This document shows positions 37,999 through 47,010 of a DNA stretch of 64,000 nt, piece by piece (within the stretch, counting starts at the first letter, position 1; each line of letters opens with the position of its first letter). The position numbers and the translations under genes were made by a program. The notes beneath the pieces were generated by a model. The model was not told the origin of the DNA and did not search any database. It worked only from the letters and a program-made list of their open reading frames with translations. Origin of the DNA: Chloroflexota bacterium (GTDB lineage: Bacteria; Chloroflexota; Dehalococcoidia; Lucifugimonadales; QGNO01); contig QGNO01000001.1 in assembly GCA_003228195.2 (NCBI GenBank), positions 1 through 64,000 of the forward strand. The letters run 5' to 3'.

Positions 37999-38075
37999 TG
38001 GTGCCCCCAAGGGGATTCGAACCCCTGATCTCCACCTTGAAAGGGTGGCGTGCTAGGCCGCTACACCATGGGGGC
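37999..38075 (-). tRNA. tRNA-Glu (UUC)
   Basis: On the - strand the acceptor stem GCCCCCA pairs with TGGGGGC. The anticodon stem CCACC/GGTGG encloses loop CTTTCAA with anticodon TTC (38039-38041), and the T-arm is AGGGGTTCGAATCCCCT. The discriminator base is A, and a CCA end is encoded at 38001-37999. The cloverleaf is complete. It lies just downstream of argC on the same strand. Confidence 0.96.
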
Positions 38076-38102
38076 ATTCTGATAACATAACACGTTGTCG
38101 CG

Positions 38103-39128
38103 TCAGGGATAAAGAGATGGGTTTTCTAAGCCAGTAGTCTCTTCCAGCCCAAACATCAAATTCATGTTTTGAACAGCTTGTCCTGCGGCTCCTTTAACTA
38201 AATTGTCAAGGCAACTCACAACTACCAAGCGTTCTGTTTCTTCATCTATGGTTGGATAAACCAGACAATTGTTGCTACCCAAAGTATGCTTGGTTTGCGG
38301 TGGTACCTTAGTGACGTGCACAAAAGGCTCGGCCCTGTAGTAGTCTTGATATATATCTACAACTTCGCTTTTGGTCATGGGGTTCTTTAGAGGAGCGTAG
38401 CAAGTCGAAAGTATCCCACGTGTCATAGGTATACGGTGAGGGACGAACGTTACTCTAGCTATGTTGTTAGTGCTCAGTTGTGCTAGTTCTTGAGTTATTT
38501 CTGGCTTGTGGCCATGGCCATCTAAGCCGTACGCAATTACATTTTCATTGGCTTCTGCGTATAGGTCCATTAAGTTGCTGCTTAAGCCACCGCGACCTGC
38601 TCCAGAGATCCCAGATTTCGCGTCTATAATAATGTCGTTAGATATGATGTCTGAAATTATTGCGGGTGCGAGCGCTAGTATAGAAGCTTCTGGATAACAC
38701 CCGGGGTTGGCTACAAGTTTAGTTGATTTAATTTCCGTTCTATGGATTTCTGGCATACCGTAAACGGCTTTCTCTAACAGTTCAGGCGCGGGATGCTTTA
38801 CACTATAAGCTTTCTCAAATAAAGACGCATTTCGAATGCGAAAGTCTGCGGCGATATCTATGACCTTGATTTCATTCTTTATGAATGGTAATAAAGCAAT
38901 AGCGCTGGCTCCGCTAGGCAACGCTGAAAAAACTACATCCACAGAAACATCGATGCCTTCCGTTATTGGTAGGTCAACATCCCATAGATATGGCATCACT
39001 TCAGGGATGCGTTTTCCTGCCGCGCTCCTTCCAGTGACAGAAACGATCTCAGCTTCCGGATGGCGCGATAGCAAGCGTGTCAACTCGGACCCAGCGTACC
39101 CAGTGACATTGATGATACCAACCTTCAT
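38103..39128 (-). CDS. argC: N-acetyl-gamma-glutamyl-phosphate reductase
   Basis: The 341-residue NADPH-dependent enzyme catalyses the third step of arginine (or ornithine) synthesis. It has the N-terminal dinucleotide motif GIINVTGYAGSELTRLL, the active-site Cys in ANPGCYPEASILAL, and FVPHRIPMTRGILSTCYA. Length is normal. No other arg gene is in the window. The tRNA-Glu gene is 27 bases downstream on the same strand, so co-transcription is possible. Confidence 0.95.
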   Translation of the reverse strand: MKVGIINVTGYAGSELTRLLSRHPEAEIVSVTGRSAAGKRIPEVMPYLWDVDLPITEGIDVSVDVVFSALPSGASAIALLPFIKNEIKVIDIAADFRIRNASLFEKAYSVKHPAPELLEKAVYGMPEIHRTEIKSTKLVANPGCYPEASILALAPAIISDIISNDIIIDAKSGISGAGRGGLSSNLMDLYAEANENVIAYGLDGHGHKPEITQELAQLSTNNIARVTFVPHRIPMTRGILSTCYAPLKNPMTKSEVVDIYQDYYRAEPFVHVTKVPPQTKHTLGSNNCLVYPTIDEETERLVVVSCLDNLVKGAAGQAVQNMNLMFGLEETTGLENPSLYP

Positions 39129-39213
39129 ACATTTATCCTAAGAAAAGATATCAAGAGTATAGCAATAAGAGTGTTGCCCTAACAAATTTCCAGATTGTAT
39201 TGAAGGTTACTAA

Positions 39214-40149
39214 CTAATCCCTTTTCCGACCAACTACACGCTTTGCTGCATCGACTATGTCGGAAGAACTAAGGCCGTATTTAGTTAATAGCTCATCTGG
39301 TTTACCTGATTCTGCGTATCTTGTAGTTGCTACCATTTCGATAGGCACCGCCCCTTGCCTTGCAGCTGACTGGGCTATAAGACTACCTAGGCCACCATGT
39401 ATGTAATGTTCCTCAGCGGTTACTATCGCCCCAGTGTCCAAAGCGCTCAATACTGCCTTTTCATCAAGAGGTTGCAATGTTGACATGTTTATAACAGTAG
39501 CTTGTATACCCTCTTTGGCTAATTCTGTGGCTGCTTTTAAGGATGCTGATACCATGATTCCGCAGGCGATGATGGACAAGTCTGAGCCCGAACGCAACTC
39601 CTCGGCTTTTCCAAGCACAAAGTTTGTTGGGGTTTGATGAATTACATCTGTAGCAGGCCTTGAAAGTCGTATATAAAAAGGTCCAGAAATCTCTGCTGCC
39701 AACTTTACTACGGACTCTGTTTCGGGGCCATCGGACGGCACGACCACATTAAAGCCTGGAAGTGCGCACATTAGGGCTATGTCCTCAATAGATTGTGCGG
39801 AAATGCCGTCTTCACCGGTTAGCAGTCCAGCGTGAGTGCAAACTATTTTAACGTTTGATTTCATCTGAGCTATATTTACACGTATTTGATCGTAAGGGCG
39901 TGCGGTACCGAATACAGCAAAGGTGGACACGAATGGTATTTTCCCTGAGGCGGCAAGTCCGGCAGCGATACTCATCATGTTCTGTTCGGCAGGGCCTAGA
40001 TCAAAGAAACGGTTCGGAAACTCTTTTGCGAAGAGATGTGCAAAGGTCGATATGTTGAGGTCGCCACCTACCACAACTATGTCTGGGTTTCGATGGCCTA
40101 GTTCCAGTAAAGCTTTTCCGAACGATTCACGTGTAGCCGTAGTAGTCAT
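39214..40149 (-). CDS. Transketolase, C-terminal subunit
   Basis: The 311-residue product contains the pyrimidine-binding and C-terminal domains of a split transketolase: FFDLGPAEQNMMSIAAGLAA, THAGLLTGEDGISAQSIED and the C-terminal AEEHYIHGGLGSLIAQ. With its partner it transfers two-carbon ketol units between sugar phosphates (or is a DXS-like variant). The start lies eight bases after the N-terminal subunit gene, so the two are made together. Split transketolases are common in archaea and several deep-branching bacteria. Confidence 0.92.
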   Translation of the reverse strand: MTTTATRESFGKALLELGHRNPDIVVVGGDLNISTFAHLFAKEFPNRFFDLGPAEQNMMSIAAGLAASGKIPFVSTFAVFGTARPYDQIRVNIAQMKSNVKIVCTHAGLLTGEDGISAQSIEDIALMCALPGFNVVVPSDGPETESVVKLAAEISGPFYIRLSRPATDVIHQTPTNFVLGKAEELRSGSDLSIIACGIMVSASLKAATELAKEGIQATVINMSTLQPLDEKAVLSALDTGAIVTAEEHYIHGGLGSLIAQSAARQGAVPIEMVATTRYAESGKPDELLTKYGLSSSDIVDAAKRVVGRKRD

Positions 40150-40157
40150 ATATATTC

Positions 40158-41141
40158 CTAGGTTTGAGATACTTTCATCTGCACGATTGCATTTGAAATG
40201 GAAGAAATCCTTTCAGGTGAATATCCCATAGTCAGCATATCCGCCTTCCAGGCGCTGTCCTTGCCTTCTGGCTTCGCTCCTAGTTCGGCTAATGCAATTG
40301 CTAGCTCGCCCCAAGATGGTGCTTTTCCATGGAACCCCGGATTATTTTCCATGAAACTTACCCCTTTACCTTTTATCGTTTTGGCTATTATCACGGTTGG
40401 CTGACCTTTTGTTTGTTTGGCTTGTACAAAGGCTTTGTAAAGGGCAGGAACGCTATGCCCATTTACTGTCAATACCCTCCAGCCAAACGCCCGCCATTTT
40501 TGAGCTAACGGTTCCAATTCCATTACTTCGCTGGTAAAGCGGTCATTTTGGATCCCATTTCTGTCTACAATTGCGGTAATAGTGTCTAGTTTGTAGTGGG
40601 AAGCTGCCATGGCAGCTTCCCATATTTGGCCTTCGTCACATTCGCCATCTCCGAGAAGAACATAAGTATTGTGATTCTTTGAATCCACCCTGGCGGCCAA
40701 AGCAATACCTATTCCAAATGACAGTCCCATTCCTAGGGATCCGCCAGACATTTCGACTCCTGGCGTACCTATTCGGGTGTGCCCTTGTAAGTGGCTATCA
40801 ATCTTACGAAAGCTACTAAGATCACTCATAGGGAAGTAACCCCTGTCTGCCAAGACCGTGTACAGGGCAGGGCAGGCATGTGCTTTGCTCAGAATAAACC
40901 GATCTCTTGATGGCAAGCTCGGGTTTTGGGGATCGTGTGTCAGGATCGAGTAGTAAAGAGTAGTTAGTATGTCTGTCTCAGAAAGAGACCCGCCGGAATG
41001 ACCACTTCCGGCTTCCGCAACGGTAACCAGAAGATTGCGCCTTATTCTTTGGGCTACTCTCTTAAGTGCGACGACTTCATCTTTGGACAAGCCGTTACTC
41101 AAGTTATTTGTCAGCAGGGCTTGCCTACGGACGATGGTCAT
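40158..41141 (-). CDS. Transketolase, N-terminal subunit
   Basis: The 327-residue product is the thiamine-diphosphate-binding half. It has EAGSGHSGGSLSETDILTTL, the TPP motif LLGDGECDEGQIWEAAMAA ending in DRNGIQND, and IKGKGVSFMENNPGFHGKAP. GAGGAG lies about ten bases before ATG 41141. It pairs with the C-terminal half immediately downstream, forming a two-subunit transketolase in the pentose-phosphate network. Confidence 0.93.
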   Translation of the reverse strand: MTIVRRQALLTNNLSNGLSKDEVVALKRVAQRIRRNLLVTVAEAGSGHSGGSLSETDILTTLYYSILTHDPQNPSLPSRDRFILSKAHACPALYTVLADRGYFPMSDLSSFRKIDSHLQGHTRIGTPGVEMSGGSLGMGLSFGIGIALAARVDSKNHNTYVLLGDGECDEGQIWEAAMAASHYKLDTITAIVDRNGIQNDRFTSEVMELEPLAQKWRAFGWRVLTVNGHSVPALYKAFVQAKQTKGQPTVIIAKTIKGKGVSFMENNPGFHGKAPSWGELAIALAELGAKPEGKDSAWKADMLTMGYSPERISSISNAIVQMKVSQT

Positions 41142-41252
41142 ATTGATTTAACTCCTCGTGACTTCGCTCGGAATTATAGCAGCCTTAGCAGGTATTGTAA
41201 TCACCCGCGGTATCTGGAATTCTACAGTATAGTGTATGCTTCGATCGTTAAC

Positions 41253-42101
41253 ATGATAATAGACTTCCATACACACATTTTCCCTCCTTCATTTGAAGAT
41301 AGACGTGCGGATTACCTGAGTCGCGATGCTACGTTAGCTGCTCTGTATTCTAATAGTGATCTGCCTATGGCTTCCGCTGAAGATCTTGTTTCGGCTATGG
41401 ATGAGGCACAGATTGAAAAATCTGTGGTGATGGGCTTAGGCTGGACCGATTTGGAAGCGGCCAAGGCATCCAACGATTATATTTTGAATTCGGCAGCTCG
41501 TTATGAGGGTAGATTGATACCATTTTGCTCTGTTAATCCTGCCTGGGGCGAAATGGCCCTCAAAGAAATTGAGAATAATGTTGCTTCAGGAGCCAGAGGT
41601 GTTGGTGAACTCCATCCGGACACTCAAGGATTTTCTTTTTCCGATTCCGCCGTCATGGATCCATTTATGAGCTTACTGAGATCTTATGGCGTGATACTGT
41701 TGACACATGCTTCTGAGCCTGTTGGTCATCAATATCCAGGTAAGGGTACTATAACGCCATCAATCTTAATGAATCTTATCGATAGGTACCCAGAAGTAAA
41801 TATTGTTTGCTCACACTGGGGTGGTGGACTCCCAATATATCGATTGATGCCAGAAGTAGATTCAGCTTTAAGTAACGTTTACTTTGACAGCGCTGCTTCA
41901 CCTTTTCTTTATCGGGCGTCGATATATTCAGTTATGTCAAAAATAGCAAGATCTGGATCGATACTTTTTGGATCTGACTATCCTTTGTTGAACCCACAAC
42001 GCCTTATTCGCCACATCAGGGCGGCAGATATTTCTGATAAAGAAAAAAGCCGAATCCTAGGCGAGAATGCTAATAATTTATTGGGACTTGATACTGTTTG
42101 A
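41253..42101 (+). CDS. Amidohydrolase family 2 (ACMSD-like) protein
   Basis: The 282-residue TIM-barrel protein starts MIIDFHTHIFPPSFEDRRA, giving the HxH metal motif. Downstream are LTHASEPVGHQYPG, CSHWGGGLPIY and the C-terminal GSDYPLLNPQRLIRHI with the catalytic Asp. The family includes decarboxylases (ACMSD, resorcylate) and hydrolases of aromatic or heterocyclic acids; the substrate is unknown. The open frame extends upstream to 40998, but that part overlaps the transketolase start and lacks family similarity, so ATG 41253 is used. Confidence 0.85.
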   Translation: MIIDFHTHIFPPSFEDRRADYLSRDATLAALYSNSDLPMASAEDLVSAMDEAQIEKSVVMGLGWTDLEAAKASNDYILNSAARYEGRLIPFCSVNPAWGEMALKEIENNVASGARGVGELHPDTQGFSFSDSAVMDPFMSLLRSYGVILLTHASEPVGHQYPGKGTITPSILMNLIDRYPEVNIVCSHWGGGLPIYRLMPEVDSALSNVYFDSAASPFLYRASIYSVMSKIARSGSILFGSDYPLLNPQRLIRHIRAADISDKEKSRILGENANNLLGLDTV

Positions 42102-42120
42102 ATGTTGAGACAAGTTTTTC

Positions 42121-42706
42121 ATGGGCAGACTTTTTGTAGCAGCCGACTTGGATGATTCCATCGAAAAACACCTTAGTGAAGTTGCAGGAGATCTCAGTGA
42201 TTTATTCAGTCTAAAAATACGCTGGGTACCACGGGAGAATCGCCACTTAACATTGACATTCATAGGCGCCGTAGACGAATGTCAGACCCTTTGAGGTATC
42301 GATGATATTAAACGCCCTTCGTTAGGAATTCCCAGATTTATCGTAGTGATCGATGGATTGATAATCTTCCCACAACAAGGAACCCCTGGGATTTTGGCGC
42401 TGAGGGTACTGGATGAATCAAGGCGGCTTTCTTGTGCTAAGCGTATATTGGAAACACGGCTCGTTGATTTAGGATTAGAAATTGAGACTGGGACTCCCCC
42501 CCCCACATATTACCCTCGGTAGGATGCGTGGCAATTTCTCATCATATGAAGGAGCAGTATTGGATAATTTAAAGAAGCTTGTTGTCCAGATAGGTTACCA
42601 AAGCGTTGCTGTCAATGGTCTTAATCTTAATAGCAGCACTTTGACACGAGAGGGTGCGTTTTATATTCGGGGGGGGTCTTTAAAAATGAATCTAGATTTA
42701 CCCTAA
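42121..42706 (+). pseudogene. Broken RNA 2',3'-cyclic phosphodiesterase (ThpR/LigT-like)
   Basis: The reading frame from ATG 42121 (MGRLFVAADLDDSIEKHL) carries the first HxTx motif in NRHLTLTFIGAV and then meets TGA 42292-42294. The same frame continues with family-like sequence until a C9 tract (42496-42504). There the frame must shift by one (as if one C were inserted) to give the second motif PPPHITLGRMRG and the C-terminus at 42706. Both catalytic motifs are thus present but separated by a stop and a frameshift. It looks like a recently disabled gene, or one affected by sequence error at the homopolymer. Confidence 0.8.
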
Positions 42707-42762
42707 TCAGTTGTTTGTGATATACTTCCCAAACTTTTTAGGATGTAGTAAGGGAGGATATA

Positions 42763-42975
42763 GTGGAGGCTCAGTTAATTAATTGTCAACAATGTTCCAG
42801 TGGCTCTCTGGTTCCGCTGTCGGATTTCGGAAGCCATGGGGCTCCTATTCAATATAAGGCTTGGGTTTGTACAAACCCAGATTGTGGATTTAACATCAAG
42901 ATCAGGAATGGAGATGTTTATTTGAACGAGCCGATACACAGTGGTTCGCATCAAGCTTCCAGAGTTCGTCAATAA
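42763..42975 (+). CDS. Small zinc-ribbon-like protein
   Basis: The 70-residue product starts at GTG 42763 behind GGGAGG. It has two cysteine pairs, NCQQCSSGSL near the N-terminus and WVCTNPDCGFNIKI in the middle, a likely structural zinc ribbon. No further domain is present. Function is unknown; such mini-ribbons often bind nucleic acid or act as subunits of larger assemblies. It stands alone between the thpR pseudogene and the sortase gene. Confidence 0.7.
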   Translation: MEAQLINCQQCSSGSLVPLSDFGSHGAPIQYKAWVCTNPDCGFNIKIRNGDVYLNEPIHSGSHQASRVRQ

Positions 42976-43021
42976 CACGCTTTAGGTACGAAAGGTTCAA
43001 CAGGTTTTTTAGCATGGGTTT

Positions 43022-43054
43022 GCCAATTTATACGATATGTAAAATCGTATTGGC
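43022..43054. other. Strong inverted repeat (hairpin) after the zinc-ribbon gene
   Basis: The arms GCCAATTTATACGAT (43022-43036) and ATCGTATTGGC (43044-43054) can pair over 11-12 bases around a seven-base loop, with two or three unpaired T in the left arm. TTTG follows on the + strand. It may be a weak terminator for the upstream gene or an operator near the sortase promoter; the sequence does not decide. Confidence 0.5.
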
Positions 43055-43140
43055 TTTGTAGGTTGTAAACGTTTATTATCTGGGGTGAATTGATTGAGCT
43101 CCCGTTTTTCGATTGTGGTGTTTCGCTATTCTGATGACCT

Positions 43141-44019
43141 ATGAATTACCAGCTGGGCCGTTTTTTTGGCATAACCGTGATATTAGTTGGGTTTATAGTC
43201 CTTTCTGCTGGTCTAATCATGTTTGCGGTGAGTTGGGTGGGTGGGCAATCTCTAAAAGCGCTTGAATTTACCGAGGCAATAACTCCTATAGCTTCATTTG
43301 ATCAGCAATCTGGAGTCACGCTCCAGCAAGTTAAGGGTCTGAATATTGGCGAAGTCGGGTCAGAAGCCAAGGAAGTATTTGTCTCTGCACCAGACCCTAG
43401 ATATATACAGTTGTATCCTGGGGAAAATCTCCCATTTTCACTCTGGAAAGAACCAAGAACAAATGAACCTTTCGATAATAAATCATCGAATATCTTGGAA
43501 GGATTCTTGCCCATTGGGGCGTTTGAGATTGGGTCGACTGGGCAAATGCCAGTAGCAAAAGGTCTTAGAATTCCAATACTGGAGTTAGAGGCCACTGTGA
43601 CTGAGCTAGGGATAGTAGATTTGGGAGATTCTCTGGAATATGAAACACCTAAGCGAGTAGTTGGGCACATACCTGAAACTGCCAATCCAGGCGAATCTGG
43701 AAGGGTTTGGCTTTTCGGACACTTGCAAAGCCCACTTCGTGGAGAAGGATCTGTATTTAGAGACCTCCCTCTGATTCCAAAGAAATTGAGAAATGGTGAA
43801 CAGGTGTACGCATTGCTTGATGGTTCTCGAGGCACATATTTGTACGAGATTAGGTCTTCCGAGGTACTCTCAGAGGAAGACCTGTACCTCTATTCTACGC
43901 TTGATTCCACTATAACATTGGTCACATGTGTGCCGCGCTTTACGTACGATCATAGGTTGCTCATACACGGAGAGCTAATTGGGTTCAAACCAAATTTTCG
44001 TAGCGGTAGCATGATTTAA
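43141..44019 (+). CDS. Sortase family transpeptidase
   Basis: The 292-residue membrane-anchored protein has a single N-terminal helix (about residues 9-31, ITVILVGFIVLSAGLIMFAV). A long extracytoplasmic linker follows, then a sortase domain with the catalytic His in GRVWLFGHLQSP, Cys in TLVTCVPRF and Arg in FTYDHRLLIHG. The TLxTC...R pattern is that of class D/E-like sortases. It would attach or crosslink secreted proteins. No LPxTG-type substrate gene is seen nearby. Confidence 0.9.
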   Translation: MNYQLGRFFGITVILVGFIVLSAGLIMFAVSWVGGQSLKALEFTEAITPIASFDQQSGVTLQQVKGLNIGEVGSEAKEVFVSAPDPRYIQLYPGENLPFSLWKEPRTNEPFDNKSSNILEGFLPIGAFEIGSTGQMPVAKGLRIPILELEATVTELGIVDLGDSLEYETPKRVVGHIPETANPGESGRVWLFGHLQSPLRGEGSVFRDLPLIPKKLRNGEQVYALLDGSRGTYLYEIRSSEVLSEEDLYLYSTLDSTITLVTCVPRFTYDHRLLIHGELIGFKPNFRSGSMI

Positions 44020-44057
44020 AGAGAATGCACTATTTTGGTTATATGGAATGGATTTTC

Positions 44058-44086
44058 TTGACAGTAATTTACGGCCTACTTATACT
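44058..44086 (+). promoter_or_regulatory. Sigma-70 promoter of the trpS-trp operon
   Basis: TTGACA at 44058-44063 and TATACT at 44081-44086 are separated by exactly 17 bases, a near-consensus housekeeping promoter. Transcription should begin around 44093, just ahead of the T-box leader. Confidence 0.9.
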
Positions 44087-44099
44087 CATTGCAGATGCA

Positions 44100-44331
44100 A
44101 ATAACATGCTGAGAACGGAGATAGTAAGTCTTTAGCAATGGTCAGAGAGCCGGATAAGGTGAGAGCCGGTACAAAATGCGAAGGCTGAATGGGTCCGGGA
44201 GCAGCAACCCGAAATCGGAAGAAAGTAGGCGTTGCCGGAGGAGCACCGATAACTGCTCAGTCGCATGTGTCGGCAATACTAAATGCGATGAAAGGTCCAC
44301 AAGTTGTGGATGAATAAGGGTGGCACCACGG
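44100..44331 (+). ncRNA. T-box riboswitch leader, tryptophan-specific
   Basis: The leader has the T-box landmarks. An AGAGAGCCGG...GGTGAGAGCCGG stem I region comes first. A likely UGG (Trp) specifier follows at 44190-44192, preceded by GAA as in many T-boxes. The invariant T-box element AGGGTGGCACCACGG lies at 44317-44331, next to an intrinsic terminator. Uncharged tRNA-Trp would bind the specifier and the T-box bulge to favour the antiterminator. The genes below (trpS, trpE-B) agree with Trp specificity. The specifier was read by eye, without folding. Confidence 0.93.
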
Positions 44332-44370
44332 AAAAGCCCCGTCCCTGTTGGGATGGGGCTTTTCCGTTTA
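44329..44370 (+). terminator. Intrinsic terminator of the Trp T-box
   Basis: The arms CGGAAAAGCCCC (44329-44340) and GGGGCTTTTCCG (44355-44366) pair perfectly, with an inner GTCCC/GGGAT extension and a short TGTT loop, followed by TTTA. The 5' arm begins inside the T-box element, so terminator and antiterminator are mutually exclusive. Confidence 0.92.
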
Positions 44371-44447
44371 ATAAGTACGAAAATTAATGGGACTACAGAA
44401 AATGGCAAACGGCTATCTGCTATCAGTGCTATACAAGATGAGGAAGA

Positions 44448-45467
44448 TTGGTGACAAATAAAGACAAGAAACGCATATTAACAGGTGTCAGGCCCACTGG
44501 GGCTTTGCACTTAGGACATTACGTTGGTGCCCTAGAGAATTGGACTAGGCTTCAAGAAGAGTACGATTGCTTCTTTCTTATCGCTGATTATCAGGCGATG
44601 GGAGACCATTTGGATGACATTGAGGGTATAAGACGTTCAGTATATGAAGTAACTCTAGATTGGCTTAGTGTTGGTTTAGATCCGGGAAAAAGTTCGTTTG
44701 TCATACAGAGCCATGTGCCGGAGCATGCTGAGCTCGCGATGCTGCTGTCTATGGTAACTCCGTTAGGATGGTTGGAGCGTAATCCTACATTGAAAGCTGA
44801 GCGTGTGCGGCTAGAGAGTGAGGGACTGTCTGTTGGTTTCTATACGTATCCAGTAAGCCAAGTAGCTGATATAGCACTGCCAAAAGCAAACTTGGTTCCT
44901 GTAGGTGAAGATCAGGTCCCGCATATTGAGATGACTAGGGAGGTTGTCAGACGCTTTAATCGAATGTTTGGGCAAACTTTCCCAGAGCCCGATAGCTTGG
45001 TTGGGCGAGTTGCCAGGCTTCCTGGCACGGATGGAGAAGCCAAGATGAGTAAGAGTTTAGGCAACGTGATATATCTCTCTGATGAAGAGGAGGCCGTGAA
45101 TCAGAAAGTGAGAAGTATGTACACCGACCCCAACCGGACCCGCGCAGATATACCTGGGCGAGTTGAAGGAAATCCAGTGTTTGCTTATCACGATGCGTTC
45201 AATTCGGACCATGATGAAGTTAGTGACCTTAAAGATCGTTATACAAAAGGCTTGGTAGGGGATGTTGAAGTGAAACAGAAACTGGCGAATGCGATAAACA
45301 GATTTCTGGATCCCATCAGAGAGAAAAGGACCTACTATGAGGGGCATCCTATGGTGGTTAAGGAGGCATTGTTTGAGGGGACAAGAAAGGCCAAGTCGGT
45401 TGCGGAAGCTACAATGCGTGAAGTGAGAGAAAAAATGGGCATCAGTTATTTTGTTGACGAATCTTGA
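44448..45467 (+). CDS. trpS: Tryptophanyl-tRNA synthetase
   Basis: The 339-residue class I synthetase charges tRNA-Trp. The HIGH-type motif is ALHLGHYVGALENW after TGVRPTG, and the KMSKS loop is AKMSKSLGN. The start is TTG 44448 or GTG 44451, with GAGGAAG just upstream; the surrounding bases do not decide. It is the first gene after the T-box and is followed 37 bases later by trpE, so tRNA charging and Trp synthesis respond to the same signal. Confidence 0.95.
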   Translation: MVTNKDKKRILTGVRPTGALHLGHYVGALENWTRLQEEYDCFFLIADYQAMGDHLDDIEGIRRSVYEVTLDWLSVGLDPGKSSFVIQSHVPEHAELAMLLSMVTPLGWLERNPTLKAERVRLESEGLSVGFYTYPVSQVADIALPKANLVPVGEDQVPHIEMTREVVRRFNRMFGQTFPEPDSLVGRVARLPGTDGEAKMSKSLGNVIYLSDEEEAVNQKVRSMYTDPNRTRADIPGRVEGNPVFAYHDAFNSDHDEVSDLKDRYTKGLVGDVEVKQKLANAINRFLDPIREKRTYYEGHPMVVKEALFEGTRKAKSVAEATMREVREKMGISYFVDES

Positions 45468-45504
45468 GTAGCAACAAAAAGCGAGTAAGCAAGGGCATAT
45501 ATAT

Positions 45505-46965
45505 ATGATTTATAACCCAACTCTGGACGAAGTAAAATTAATTTTCCGGGAAAATAAATGGAATATGGTTCCTTTATACCGAGACATCAATATAGATTTG
45601 GAAACCCCAGTAACAGCATTCTTGAAGGTTGCTACTGGGCCGTATTCATTTTTACTTGAAAGTGCTGAGGGAGGAGAACGCCAGGCTCGGTACAGCTTTA
45701 TAGGTACCGAACCTTATGACATTTTGAAGACAGGACCACGAACTGAACTAGGCGCCATAGATCCGCTAATTCCATTACAAGAGAAATTGTCACGGTACAA
45801 GTCTTTAGCAGCCAGAGACTTGCCTAGGTTCTTGGGTGGCGCAATAGGATATCTTTCATACGAAACATTTCGTTACTACGAACCGCGGGTTACTTCGCCT
45901 GAAGCTGATCCATTGGGAGTTCCTGAATCGGTACTAATGTTCACTGACACTATGCTAGTGTTTGATCATGTGAAGCACGTTATAAAATTAGTTTCTCACG
46001 TCCATTTGCAGGATAATGTAGAAATGGCTTATCGCGAGGCCGCAGACCGAATTGAAACTATGGCACGGAGGCTGGAAACGGATGTGATGGTTTCTAAAGA
46101 GTCATGCATTGCCAACTACACACAGGCCGAAGTTTCAAACTTTTCAAAAAACGAATACATAGATGTAGTGAATCGTTGCAAGCAGTACATTATTGCCGGG
46201 GATATCATACAGGTGGTGCCATCTCGACGAATTGCCCGAAACACTTATGCAGATCCGTTTAGCATTTACCAGGCTCTGAGAGTGCTCAATCCGTCACCCT
46301 ATATGTACTTTTTAAAGATGGACGATTTTTACATTATAGGTGCGTCTCCAGAGACTCTAGTGAGAGTAGAGGAAGGTTTTGTTTATAACTACCCTCTTGC
46401 AGGTACAGTGCGTCGTGGAGTAGATCCTGAAGAAGACGCAAGATTGGAAGAAAAACTGCGGAATGATGAAAAAGAGATGGCCGAGCACATAATGTTAGTG
46501 GATCTCGGGCGCAATGATGTAGGTAAAGTTTCGGAGTCTGGGTCTGTTAAAGTGAATGATCTAGCCAGGGTAGTTAAGTATTCCCATGTCATGCATCTTG
46601 AATCTGAGATTGAAGGAAAATTAAGGAGTGATAAGACTATATTTGATGCCCTACGATCGTGTATGCCGGCGGGCACGCTTTCAGGCGCGCCCAAGATTCG
46701 GGCTATGGAAATAATTGCAGAAGTTGAGCATGAAAAGCGTGGTCCTTACGGCGCTGCAGTTGGGTACTTCGGTTTTCAGGGCAATATGGACACTGCAATA
46801 CCGATAAGGACAATAGTTATGAAGAATGGCGTGGCCTATCTCCAAGCTGGTGGAGGGATTGTTTATGACAGTGACCCTGAATCTGAATGGCAGGAGACCG
46901 TGAACAAAATGGCGGCTCCAGCGAGGGCTATTGTGGTGGCCGAAGAGTCGCAGTTCTCTAAATAG
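45505..46965 (+). CDS. trpE: Anthranilate synthase component I
   Basis: The 486-residue chorismate-utilising enzyme makes anthranilate with TrpG. It has the Trp feedback element FLLESAEGGERQARYSF near the N-terminus. The catalytic C-terminal half includes GASPETLVRVEEG, NYPLAGTVRRG, EHIMLVDLGRNDVG, GTLSGAPKIRAMEI and YLQAGGGIVYDSDPE. LLES suggests allosteric inhibition by Trp in addition to the T-box. Length is normal. Confidence 0.96.
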   Translation: MIYNPTLDEVKLIFRENKWNMVPLYRDINIDLETPVTAFLKVATGPYSFLLESAEGGERQARYSFIGTEPYDILKTGPRTELGAIDPLIPLQEKLSRYKSLAARDLPRFLGGAIGYLSYETFRYYEPRVTSPEADPLGVPESVLMFTDTMLVFDHVKHVIKLVSHVHLQDNVEMAYREAADRIETMARRLETDVMVSKESCIANYTQAEVSNFSKNEYIDVVNRCKQYIIAGDIIQVVPSRRIARNTYADPFSIYQALRVLNPSPYMYFLKMDDFYIIGASPETLVRVEEGFVYNYPLAGTVRRGVDPEEDARLEEKLRNDEKEMAEHIMLVDLGRNDVGKVSESGSVKVNDLARVVKYSHVMHLESEIEGKLRSDKTIFDALRSCMPAGTLSGAPKIRAMEIIAEVEHEKRGPYGAAVGYFGFQGNMDTAIPIRTIVMKNGVAYLQAGGGIVYDSDPESEWQETVNKMAAPARAIVVAEESQFSK

Positions 46966-47010
46966 CTGTCATGGTAGTTAGTTCGAAGTAGACTGGGAAT
47001 AAGAAAGACA

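Noticed and set aside
40998-41252. N-terminal extension of the amidohydrolase reading frame
   Set aside because: It overlaps the transketolase start on the other strand and shows no family similarity; MIIDFHTH at 41253 is the natural start.
42121-42300. TGA in thpR as a selenocysteine or read-through codon
   Set aside because: No Cys is expected there in the family, and a second lesion (frameshift) lies downstream.
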